Below, piece after piece: positions 22,683-32,434 of a stretch of DNA of 64,000 nt. The number at the start of each line of letters is the position of its first letter. The stretch's first letter is position 1. The position numbers were made by a program, and so were the translations under genes. Below the pieces are notes generated by a model. It had not been told where the DNA came from. It saw only the letters and a program-made list of their open reading frames with translations, and did no database searches. This stretch comes from Cryptomeria japonica (Eukaryota; Streptophyta; Pinopsida; Cupressales; Cupressaceae): contig NC_081412.1 of the NCBI RefSeq assembly GCF_030272615.1, positions 20,003,932 to 20,067,931 on the forward strand. The letters are read 5' to 3'.

Positions 22683-24014
22683 TTGGTTGAAGTACTTATC
22701 AAGGATGGAATCGACAACGCAGGGAAAAATATTCTTTGGGATGTCCCCAGGCCAGAAACAAAAGAAGGTAGCTTCAGTGTCCCAGAGAGCAAGGATCCTC
22801 TTCTAATCTTCTTATGGATGATCAAGAGTCAAGTCGTTTTGAATGGTGAAATACATTTAGAGAACACATTACTAGCATTGTGGTGTAGAATTAACAACTC
22901 GCCTCACTCTGAATTTACTTGCTCAATATGTGAAATGGCTATCAATCAAGTCAGAAACCAGTTTGGAATGCCAACTTTGTTCGAGGAAGAATGTGTCATG
23001 AACAGATCTTGGGGTGCACATCTTGCAGTTGAATTCAGGAGAACCTATGAACCATACATTGCTCTAGCATCTAATTGTGAGAAGGATCAGTTGTATGTTG
23101 ACGATACAAATGCACTTGATGATCAATGTATGGATAGCTTGCCATGTCTTGCACTTGAAAAGGAATACCATGAAACAAAAGTTCAAGAATCAGTTGAGAA
23201 TACTCAAATAGTGATAAAGGAAGATCTAGGATTTGAACAAGCAATTAAAGGAGAAGATGACTCATTCCTTGAAGAATTCTTGTTTATGCTACAAAAGGAG
23301 ATCCTTGAGATTGAATTGTAGGAGCTTTCAAAGGGCATCATTGAAGAAGACAATCAAGTTGAGATGTTGAACAAAGAAATAAAAATCAGCATAAGTGAGC
23401 CCAGGTATGAAGAACAATTCAAAGGGGCGCTTAAAGATTTCATCACCATCATACTATTTGAGGAAGCACTGAAGGACCATATAGAGGAAGCACAAGTGGA
23501 ATCACTCCCAAATTTTTTTAAAGATAAACAAGCTATGGTGAGTGATGCAATCCATAATCAATTACGACCTCTCGAGACATCGCTCGAGAATGAGACATCA
23601 CCTAAGATTATCTTTGATCAACTAGAGGAAATGTTTGAGGCTCAATCCATTAGGGAGTGCTTGGTTTTTGAGGATATGCTAACAAAATTTCATGAAGATG
23701 CCTGGTTTATGAAAGATATTTCAATGAAAACAAAGAATGTTGAGCTATTCAAAGGGGTGCTAAGCTTTTTTCAAGAAGAACTTCCTAATCAAGATCAACA
23801 TGTTGTGGATGCTCGTGAAATAGTTCATCATCAATGGTAACCTCCTGAAGTAGCTGGTGATCTCGCTTCCGACAATGCAGTTCCATCTAAGCACGAACAA
23901 TGCCAGGTTACCTCTCTTAATCCTAGCCTTGAAATTTATTATGATTTTGATTATGGGGATTTTGGGAAAACAACTTACATCTGGATTGATCATGGTCCTA
24001 ACGAATTGCCTTAG
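22683..24014 (+). pseudogene. Degenerate internal reading frame of the LARD-like element
   Basis: One frame runs from ATG 22683 to about 24014 with stops only at 23319 and 23838. It encodes an acidic, glutamate-rich protein of about 440 residues. A cysteine pair lies in FTCSICEMAINQVRNQFG near residue 80. The rest is rich in E, Q and L with no gag, zinc knuckle, protease or pol motif. It matches no family I recognise. Length and low stop density suggest it was coding when the element was active; a transduced or element-specific protein is possible. Confidence 0.5.
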
Positions 24015-24867
24015 TTGATCATTTGAGTGAAAATTTGCTTGAGTATGAGAGATGCATGGTGAGAGCTTGCTTTTTTGTGTTTAAGGATGAATTTTCCCGA
24101 CTGAGAACCATCACATTTGCCATGCTCCTATTGCACAACCTGAGAAATTATGTGAAGTCATGTATATATTTTTCTTCTTTGAGTCGTGCTGAGTCTAGGA
24201 GTCTTGTATATAGGTTTAGAGTAGGTTTTCTTTTTGTGTCTTTAGTTAGAGGTCTTTTGAGCCTTAATCTTAATTTGCCTTGGGTCATTTGACTCATGAT
24301 TCTTGAGTGGCTTAGGTAATTTAGTTGTTTACTTTCTTTAGATAGTTTTCCTTGGGTCAGTCCATCGGTCATTTGCTTTAGTTTAGGTGTCTTGAGTGGG
24401 AGCCTCCATCTTGTGAGAAAGGAATCTGTGTTGTTTCTCGCACACTGGCAATATCCTGGATCTTATGTTAGACTCATTTCTTAGATATCTATTCATGAAG
24501 TGCTCAGAATATGAGGTTGTTCTTCTCTAGCTTTATCATCTAATTAGGACCTATATTTGACTCAGAAGGGAATCATTTTTTCTGTATCTTGATGCCGACA
24601 TTTATTGATTACTATATCTTCACACATTAATAGACTCTGAGTCATTATGGTTTTCAGGCAAAGATGTAATTGGTGAAAAATCTCAAATCTGACTTCAACA
24701 CCATCGCAATCCTCCAACCCTAGTAAGCTTCACTGCTTACGAGCCAAAGGAATTGATGGAATGAAAAAGCAATATAAAAAAAAAAATGAGAAAATGAAAG
24801 AAAAAAAATCGAGAAAAAAATGAAATGAAATGAAATATCAAAATTGGCTAAAGGGAATATGTGAGTT
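24015..24867. other. Non-coding interior of the LARD-like element
   Basis: No long frame. The stretch 24770-24840 is a poly-A/G low-complexity tract (aaaaaatgagaaaatgaaag). No retroviral motif was seen in either strand. Confidence 0.6.
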
Positions 24868-24969
24868 ACTCCATCGGGGCTATGGACACCCGGCTGGCAA
24901 TGGAGCAATGTTTGTGAGCTTGTGGTGATAACCTCGTCGGGACTATGGATGTCTGACTGGCAGCGAGGC
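24868..24969. repeat. Pair of related stem-loop sequences
   Basis: Two related segments lie about 62 bp apart. One runs CTCCATCGGGGCTATGG to GGCTGGCAATGGAG (24869-24905), the other CCTCGTCGGGACTATGG to GACTGGCAGCGAGG (24932-24968). Their ends pair (CTCCAT/ATGGAG and CCTCG/CGAGG). The end bases differ between copies yet remain complementary within each, which is compensatory change. Confidence 0.65.
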
Positions 24970-25808
24970 TCTATCCAGGATGCTTTGGAGGTGCAGATTA
25001 ACTACGTAGCCGATCACAGGAGAACCCGAAGATCATAATTGTCTTTTTGAGAGGAATGAATACACTTGCACACACATGCGTAATCAAAGACTAAGTGTTC
25101 GGATCTGGTTAGGGATTCCTCTTCTTCTTTGAGTATACTTTCTAGTCACTTGATAAGTTGGGTTGAATCTTCCAGAGCTTCTAAGTGTCAATTGAGTCTT
25201 TATCTCTGAAATGTTCAGGAATATTTATTCAAGGTGACACTAGATGTTGTGACGTATTCACACATCGCCCCATTGCAAATGGGGACCCCTACTCTTTGCT
25301 TTCTGGGGTTTATTTTTCTAGGGTTTTTAGGGTTTTTTTCTGTTAGCCTTTGATTTTCAAGTATCGCCAGGGGGATCACTAAGATGGAAGGCTTTTCTTG
25401 AGCCAAGGTTGAGTCTTTGGGGCCCTGAAATTAGAGTTAGGGCTTGGTTTTGCTCTTGTTTCTAATTGTGTCTTGCTTGGTGAGTGTCATTCTAGAAGGT
25501 CCGAGCTAGGTCAAGTTGGTGAGTGATGAAGTCTGGAATGTCATCCTGATCTTCAAATGCCTTGAAATTTGGCTAAGTCTGGAATGTCTTGATCCTGAAA
25601 TTTGGCTAAGTTTGGAATGTCCTAATCCTGAAATTTGACTAAGTCCGGAAAACTGAAGAATCCTCCAAAAACTAGATTTTGCAATATAACTCCTAGAGGT
25701 CCAAAACCACTCTCAAACATCCTAACAGTATATATGGAATATAACTTAAAGTATAAGAAAATGTTATATTCCATAAAATGATCCTGACAGAGAGTCCAAA
25801 ATGTCAAA

Positions 25809-26368
25809 TTTCGCTCCTGACCCTTCCAAAGAGTCAAGAGCGAAAATCTTAAAATCACCTTGTTTTCCTTACAAAATCAAGTCAACTTTGACTCTTTATA
25901 GTTTGGATGAGTGTGAGGAGAGGTATTCTTGCATTGTTGAAGTTGATTGAGGTTGAATGATGGAGGAGTAAGCTCAAACCAAGGACTTCCCTCCTGACCC
26001 TTCCAAAGGGTCTAGAGTGAAAAACCTAGGATCACCTACTTCCTTTGTAAGACAAGTTCAAATTTTGATTTTTATGGCCTAGATGAGAGTGAGGCGATGT
26101 GCCCCTAGTCTTGGAGGTGGATTGAAGTCAAATGATGTAGGAACATGCTAGAAAACTTGAAAATCGCTCCTGACCCTTCCAAAGGGTCCAGGGCGAAATT
26201 GTGCAAAACCTATCTTTTCCCTTAAATTGATGCCAAGTCTAGTGAGGATTGAGATCAAAGAAGAACTTAAGGATGACTTCAAATTGCCAAAAATTATCAA
26301 GTTTGAAGGAATTGAGTCAAAGTGATGAAAATCGCTCCTAACCCTTCTAGAGGGTCCAGGGTGAAATT
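25809..26368. repeat. Array of 4 hairpin-bearing units in the 3' LTR
   Basis: Cores at about 25809, 25987, 26163 and 26329 repeat the same 37-nt hairpin consensus. Spacer comparison shows loss of several unit groups relative to the 5' LTR. Confidence 0.92.
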
Positions 26369-27077
26369 CTTATAGGGCCTATCCTTGGGGAAAATCTTGA
26401 ACAAGCTTCATTTTGATGTCTTCTTGTTGATGATTTAAGGTATAAAATGCTATGTTAGAATAAATATATTATGTGTCCTTAATCATCTTATGGTTTGTCT
26501 TGCAGATGAAAGAAGACTAGCCAGATCAAGGACAACCTCCACAAGACTAGGCCAAGACAAGGATGACCTTCTCCAGTCAAGCATCAACAAGGACGACCTT
26601 CTCCAATCTACCATCATCAGGGATGACATCTTCCACTCTAGCATTCCAAGGAAAGGTACACCATCCATCCTGCACATCAAAGACAAAGGAGGTCAGAGCA
26701 AGGGTCCATTGGAGAAGTGGATAGTTTTAGAAGAGTTAACTAAAGTTAGCTTCTCAGCATCATCAAATTGAATATCTACCAAGTTGCAAGTGTTAGACAA
26801 GGTGGCATCCCAGTCATCGCTCCTTCAGTTGGATTGGTCCACCTCAGCGTGTTCAGATTCAATGTACCTGACTCATCAAAGATGGCACTAACTTCGATGT
26901 ACCTACCTCAGTTATCCATTGGTCGAATATTCCAAAGAAGACATGTGTCCAAATAATGCAATTATTTCATTGGCCAGAATTGAGTTGGTTGTAACAAACC
27001 CTAATTAGAGTTTTTATTGTAAAATCTTAGCCATTGATCTGAAATTGATCTGAGCCATTGAATTGTATTGAGAGCGC

Positions 27078-27085
27078 TATATAAG
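27078..27085 (+). promoter_or_regulatory. TATA box of the 3' LTR
   Basis: TATATAAG within gcgctatataagccc, the counterpart of 20845-20852. If active it would read into the second half of LINE-4 and towards copy 2, about 3.6 kb downstream. Confidence 0.6.
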
Positions 27086-27959
27086 CCCTGGCTCCTCATT
27101 TGTAAAGGCTAATAGTTAGTCAGTAGTTAGAAGGTGAATAGTTAGAAATAGTGAATAGTTAGTTGATAGAATAGCAATTAAAGTAAAATAGAAAGAGAAG
27201 GCAAAGATTGTTTCCAAGATGTTGTTGTAAAAGACTTATAAAACTTCATTGAAGAAATGGTGAAATTTATGGGTCAATTCAACAATTTGCATGGTCTCTA
27301 TACTTCTTATATTTGATTTCATGTTATTAGATGAGTGGAAGAAATGTGTTTGATTGATAGTGAAATTCGTATATCCATACTACTAGCAGTTTGTTGATTG
27401 CAGACTTGCATTTGTGTAGTCAACTGGAATCATTTAGTTTAAGCTTAACTTCAATTGTCGCTTCTTCACTGATATGCATCAGCTTGATGGTGTCTATGCC
27501 GATAGCAATGATCTGAACATCATAAATTTTTCCTTCAAAGATCACACTAACCTTGTGGAAATGGTCCTGCGATGTCAAAACAAGACTTAGTTAGAATTTC
27601 ATCAAAGTTTATTCATTGCTCCTACATTCTTAGCATCAGAATTAGATCCTTTCCTCGCCCTCATCCTTTTCCTTTTTTTTTTCAAAATATAGACTAGTGA
27701 AATCCTGTGTTCCAGTAATATTCAAAGCGAATCAGACATTCAGTCATCAAGTATAAATCCCCTTGTGATTTCAGCAAAATCACATCATACTAGATAGAGC
27801 TTATCCATGAGTAGAGAACCTACATACAAGAACCTTGGAGTTTCCTCGACTGATCCTTCGGCAAGATCTTCAGTAGTTGGGAAACTTTGCTCAAGAGAAG
27901 ATAAGGTACCTTTAGGAATTTTATTCTATGTTCGCATGTGCATAAAAAACACATCAACA

Positions 27960-27964
27960 CTATG
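27960..27964. repeat. Right 5-bp target duplication of the nested element
   Basis: CTATG, matching 17490-17494; LINE-4 coding sequence resumes here. Confidence 0.9.
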
Positions 27965-29330
27965 GCAGGTAGATTTCATATATGCCAAAAGATTCTATCC
28001 TCGTACAATATTTTCTAATCATCTACATGGCTATTCAGTAACTATTAGTTCTTTTTTATTCAGAAACTTGTTAGAGATTTCCTATGGTCTGATGGAAAGG
28101 GAGCAAGGAAAAGGCATGCAGTCAAATGGAACTGGTACATTATGAGTAAACACAAAGGTGGCATTGGACTAAAGGATTTAAAAACCCAAGGTATTGTGGT
28201 AGCTTGTAAATGGAGCTTTAAAGCCCTAAAAGGCTATGAACCCTGGAAAGTCTTCATAAGACATTACACTACAAAATCTATCCCCAAGCGTGCCCCTTCC
28301 TGGAAAGGACTACCACTTTGTGACTTGATCACTGGGAACTTTGCTGTGAAACCCATGGGTTCTCCTATTTTTAATTCCCTTTGGAGAGCTTGGGAATGGG
28401 CTAAGAACTTCACCAGTAAAAATGGTATATTTAAGAATGACAACACTATTTGGGGGCATAAATCTGTTTGGTGGAATCTATTCCATAAGGATAAACCCCT
28501 AGCATTGCTTCAGGGGTGTTCAACTAAAGCTTGGGTGAAGAAAGGGATTTTTATATTCGATGATATCTTTCAGGATGGGAGACTTCTTTCTTAGCAGGAG
28601 TTGTTGAGCAAGTTTGGTATATTGGCCTCCCAATACTGTACCTATACCATTGTTTGTTCAACCATTGATCCTCTCCTGAACCCCCTCCTAATTTTTTTGA
28701 CCTTGACCGTGTTGGCTCTTATACTTGGCTCTCTGATCTTCCTTTGTCCAAAGTCTCCTCCAAGGCCATCTACCTCAGCTTCTCCGAATCACAGTATATT
28801 CCTGCTCACCTTTCTCATACTTGGCCCCCTCTCCCTATAGAGAGTTGGAGCAAGATCCTTTCCCATCTTTGGTCCTCTCCCATTGAACCAAAGATGAAAT
28901 TCTTTGTTTGGAAATTGTTGCTTAACAAGCTTCCACTGTGTCAATCTGATGGTGATCTCCCTACCTATTCCTATTGTAGAACTCTTGATAATGTCTGACA
29001 CATATTCTTTGATTGTTTGATGGCTAAGGAGATTTGGACCATGTTTGGGTGTAATTTGGGCAATAATATTAATATAGTGGATGTCATCAGTGACTCTATT
29101 GGTAATATCAAGAAATCTAGCAATAGTTTTTGGTTTATTTTATCTGTCAATATTCTATGGGCCATATGGAAGATTAGGAATGATTCTATTTTTAATAGTA
29201 GGTCCAGATCTCTTACCAAGTCTCTGAGGAGACTCATCTATTATGATATTTCCCGGTAGGTTTCCATGGTGATTGAAGTCAACAAGAAGAAATTTGAAGA
29301 CCTCATGACATATGGGGTTGTTAGATTGTT
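27965..29330 (+). pseudogene. LINE-4 ORF2, second part: post-RT region and zf-RVT
   Basis: Directly after the guest's right target duplication the frame reads MAGRFHICQKILSS. Joined to KWNTHYLS at 17489 it gives the family's conserved W...LS-x-AGR-x-x-x-x-K-x-x-L motif, proof of a split gene. Later pieces include GARKRHAVKWNWY, KGGIGLKDL, PKMKFFVWKLLLNKLP and a degraded H-I-F-F-D-C zinc region, then WAIWKIRNDSIF. Frame changes occur near 28140 and 28740. No RNase H follows before the 3' tail at about 29825. Confidence 0.88.
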
Positions 29331-29845
29331 CAGGTAGGAAGTATCCCATGGCCTCACATGGTCCAAGAAGGACACAACCAAATCAGAATTTGAGACAACC
29401 CTTCATAATTTTATGAGGGATCTATCGGCACATAGTGAAAATACTGAAGGGCAACAACTAGTTGAACTCCCTATCGCTCAGCTAGTGGTTTAGCCATACC
29501 TGGATCAAATACACGAGAACAAAGTGCTAGTGTGGATGGAGGGATAGGTCGGTTGGACAACATGGACTCAGATGGAGATATCCTTCATCCCTATTGATGG
29601 ATAGTATCAATTTGTTTAAAATGCCAACAACTTTCTTTCTGATTTAATAGTTGTGTAAACTGCATAATTAGGATGTTAACAACCTTTTGGGTATGTAAGT
29701 TTGTAAACAACATACTATACTGTAGCATTTTGTATAATTTTTGATGTATACAAAATTGGTACCTCCAGGTGCACTGAGACAATATTTTTTTGACTGATAT
29801 GTTTGATTTCAATGATTACAAATAGAAAAAATTCTAATTGTTAAT

Positions 29846-30702
29846 CACAATCTAAGCTATCTTATGGATTTTATCTTAGTTCATCTCTTCAAAAATATAT
29901 TAAAAAAATAAAATGGCAATCACATAGACTTGTATAATTGAGTAAATAATTATTAAATAGTAAAGAGAGATTAAAAAATATTGTAATTTGTGTCACTGGT
30001 ATGACTTGTTGATAAAAATGAAGCAATTCTATAATGCTATTATGATGTCCATGAAAAGTAATTTTATTTTTACATAATAAAGATATTATAATTATTAAAA
30101 AAATATTTATGATTATGTTAATAATTTTCATACAATAAAAAATTAAATAAAAAAATGACAAATAAATATAAATTTAAAATTGATACAATTATACCTACCC
30201 TAATATATAATACTATCTTATTTGAAAGAATCATAAACAAACTTTTCTCATCAATATTTACACACTACAAATTTAAAATATTTTAACCAATTAAATAAAA
30301 AAACAAACCGTATTAAATTATTTATAATTTCTAAATTATATTAAATAACTCTAAATTTATTAATAAAGCTAAACAGCTCAAAAAGAAATTAAATCTTACT
30401 AATTACATCCCAACAACGCCATAATCTATCAAAACTAAAATATTTAAAACGACTAATACAGTAATTTAAAACTTAAAGAAATGTTGGTACTAGAAAATCT
30501 AATATTAAGATTATATGACGACGCACTATCCTTGAGAAAAAGGAAAACGCGTGGAACGTCACTTCAGAGTGTGTGGTCGAATCCCAATCAAACGTACCAT
30601 ACAGCAGATCTCGTGACCCTCTACAACTTCAACACTGCTCAGCTTTTAAATTATAAACACCACAGGCATTTGGCCTCTAGAATTATCTTCTCCTTCTCTT
30701 CA
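29846..30702 (+). promoter_or_regulatory. Upstream region of copy 2 with conserved promoter block
   Basis: 29846-30480 is AT-rich and non-coding. From about 30560 the sequence aligns with the region before copy 3 (about 53530): gtcgaatcc, aacgtac, and gatctcgtga/gaatctcgtga occur in the same order. A TATA-like TTATAAA lies at 30651-30657, about 45 bp before the start ATG; copy 3 has ctatattta at 53617. Confidence 0.55.
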
Positions 30703-31942
30703 ATGATTACCATCAAAATGAAGGATAACGTTACCAGAACATTGCCAAAGGGAAACGTAAAAGCTTCTGTGTGGAAGAGAATTATCAGCCGCCGTATTCT
30801 GAAACGAACAAGAGAGAAGAAATTGAATTTGCTTTATTCAATGTTGAGAGTTATACTGCCCAAATCTATCAAGGTAACTTAATTTCAGTGGGTATTTTCA
30901 AAACCTAGTTTCTGTTTAATTTCTGGGTTCTCTAAATCTTGTTTGTATTGTTGATGAAGGTAACAAAGCAAGTTTCAAACTCCAAAGATTTCTCAGTTGG
31001 AGGAGGCTGCAGCTCATCCTTAATGGCTGACCTCCCAGCAGAGAAACTTCAGGTATATGATAAAGTGGTAATACAATATATCATACCATTCAGTAGCTCT
31101 CATATTCCTCACTTGAAAATATCTGTTTCACTAAGACTTCTGAGCGCTATTGAATAAAATTTTCAAAGTGGAAATACAGTATACCATATTATTCAATAGT
31201 TTCCATTGTCTCTCTTTAACATATATGTTTTCTTGGTATCATTAAGAGAAGATTTTATACTTAAGGTACCGGCTATTAAGTGCTATTGAAGCCTTGATTG
31301 TATAATTAAGCACTCCTATAAATAAAATAAGCAAGGAATATTGTCTTTTTGACTGGATATTTTAGGTTGTGATATAGATATTTCTGTCATAGAGTTATTA
31401 CAGATCTGATGGATTTTCTAGTGATAAAAAGTGGTTAACTGATCTTGCAGGTCTTGCAACAGTGCAATAATATTTGTCAATTGTTAAGCTGTTTGCCTTC
31501 TTAAATTAGAAAATTGAAGGTGGGTTGCCTGGGAAACACCTGACCGGATGTTTTTAATATGAGCCATATGAGCATGGTGCATTATTTTGCCTGTATATTC
31601 CCAATTCTAATGAGTATGTAAATATTATATGTTTGTGGGGGTAATTATTTCTTTTGTTTGTACGATTTTGACTGCCATAGTTAAAATGAAGCTGGTGGGT
31701 CCTTGCAATACTTTTGTTGATTATGCCTATGCTCTCCTTATTCATCAGTAGAAGCTTTATGATTTCCTGTATTTTCATTCAAGAACATAAAAAACACACT
31801 GTGTTTATTATTTTAAACTTAGAAAACACGATTTAACTAGGTAGGTTTGGTGATGATTTTTGTGTAGGTTTTGAAAGCATCTGAACTAAGAGAATGCGAT
31901 GTTACAAAGAAGGTCGACGCTCTTGCCGGAAAAGCAGAATGA
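30703..31942 (+). CDS. Copy 2: intact three-exon gene for a small basic bHLH-like protein
   Basis: Predicted exons are 30703-30873, 30960-31052 and 31868-31942, giving 112 residues and ending in TGA. Both introns are GT-AG (AAG/gtaact...gaag/GTAACA and CTTCAG/gtatat...tgtag/GTTTTG). The first ATG (30703) was chosen; ATG 30718 would remove five residues. Exon 1 encodes VWKRIISRRILKRTREKK followed by LNLLYSMLRVILP, resembling the basic region and first helix of plant bHLH proteins. The second helix is not recognisable, so DNA binding is doubtful. Exons 2 and 3 are Ser-rich then acidic/basic. Exon phase and sequence are conserved in copies 1 and 3. Nuclear regulation is a guess; expression is not shown. 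Confidence 0.65.
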
Positions 31943-32199
31943 CTGTAGCAAGACTGCAGCAGTGGAAAACAAAGAGCTATATATATGGAGGAAGTTTATG
32001 CTCTCGTTATATTATAATCTATTGAAGAGTAAACGTTTCTTTCTTTACTTGACTGCATGGAACAAACATATAAATAAAATAAAACAAAACCTTATTTGAA
32101 ACTTTTTAAGTGACTATACCCATTTTCATCAATTTCTTCAACTATTTTTCTGCATTCTCAGGAGTTTCTTAGCTCCTGTTAATGTGATGTATCCAGTCG

Positions 32200-32434
32200 T
32201 TATCCACAATTCAAATATTACAGCAAACCAGGACAAAAACAAGACTGCAGTTCACGAGCATACGTGTGGATTCTCGTGAGGAGAAAACTCACGAGAAGTC
32301 TTCCCACCTTCCTAGAGAGGCACCTATTCCCAAACTCTCAAACAAAACATTCACATCAATTTTTGGTTTTTTCAGTTATATTCGTATTGAAATACAAAAC
32401 AATATTGTAATAAATTTCAAATGTGGAGGTGATT
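32200..32434 (+). other. Conserved downstream block of the duplicated gene (copy 2 version)
   Basis: It contains attcaaatattacagcaaac, TTCACGAG, CTCGTGAG and CTCACGAG (complementary octamers), then a stretch open in one frame (SREEKTHEKSSHLP, then PIPKLSNKTFTS). The copy 4 block at 63341-63620 keeps the same frame open. LINE-3 inserted at its right edge. Confidence 0.6.

Larger units (their letters stand above)
17495..27959 (+). mobile_element. Nested non-autonomous LTR retrotransposon (LARD-like), 10.5 kb
   Basis: The element begins TGTTGTGA and ends CATCAACA, giving inverted ends TGTTG/CAACA, and is flanked by CTATG at 17490-17494 and 27960-27964. The LTRs are very long and unequal: 17495-21704 (4,210 bp) and 25245-27959 (2,715 bp). 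The 3.54 kb interior has no protease, RT, RNase H or integrase in any frame, so it needed enzymes supplied by another element. Its gag-less interior, A-rich leader and long structured LTRs fit the large retrotransposon derivative (LARD) class. The orientation is set by TATA boxes and poly-A-rich leader order, and is an inference. Confidence 0.9.
25245..27959 (+). repeat. 3' LTR of the nested element (2,715 bp)
   Basis: It begins TGTTGTGACG and ends cacatcaaca. It is co-linear with the 5' LTR but has only four hairpin units (25809-26368). Flanking sequences identify which were lost: its third unit matches the tenth of the 5' LTR, and its last matches the fourteenth. Scattered substitutions between the LTRs show the insertion is not recent. 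Confidence 0.92.
13010..29834 (+). mobile_element. LINE-4: full-length plant LINE split by a nested LTR element
   Basis: An 11-bp repeat, taattgttaat (15 bp with one mismatch), lies at 12999-13009 and 29835-29845. The right copy follows an A-rich tail. Removing the guest at 17495-27959 and one copy of its 5-bp target duplication leaves about 6.35 kb, a usual length for a complete plant LINE. Order: short 5' leader with ctctctctctttcc, ORF1 (13203-15042), ORF2 endonuclease, RT, and, beyond the guest, the post-RT region and zf-RVT. No RNase H follows, unlike LINE-1 and LINE-2. Stops and frameshifts in both ORFs make it inactive. Confidence 0.92.

Noticed and set aside
30703-30873. A complete bHLH transcription factor
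   Set aside because: Only the basic/helix-1 half is recognisable; no helix 2 or leucine zipper follows in exons 2 and 3.
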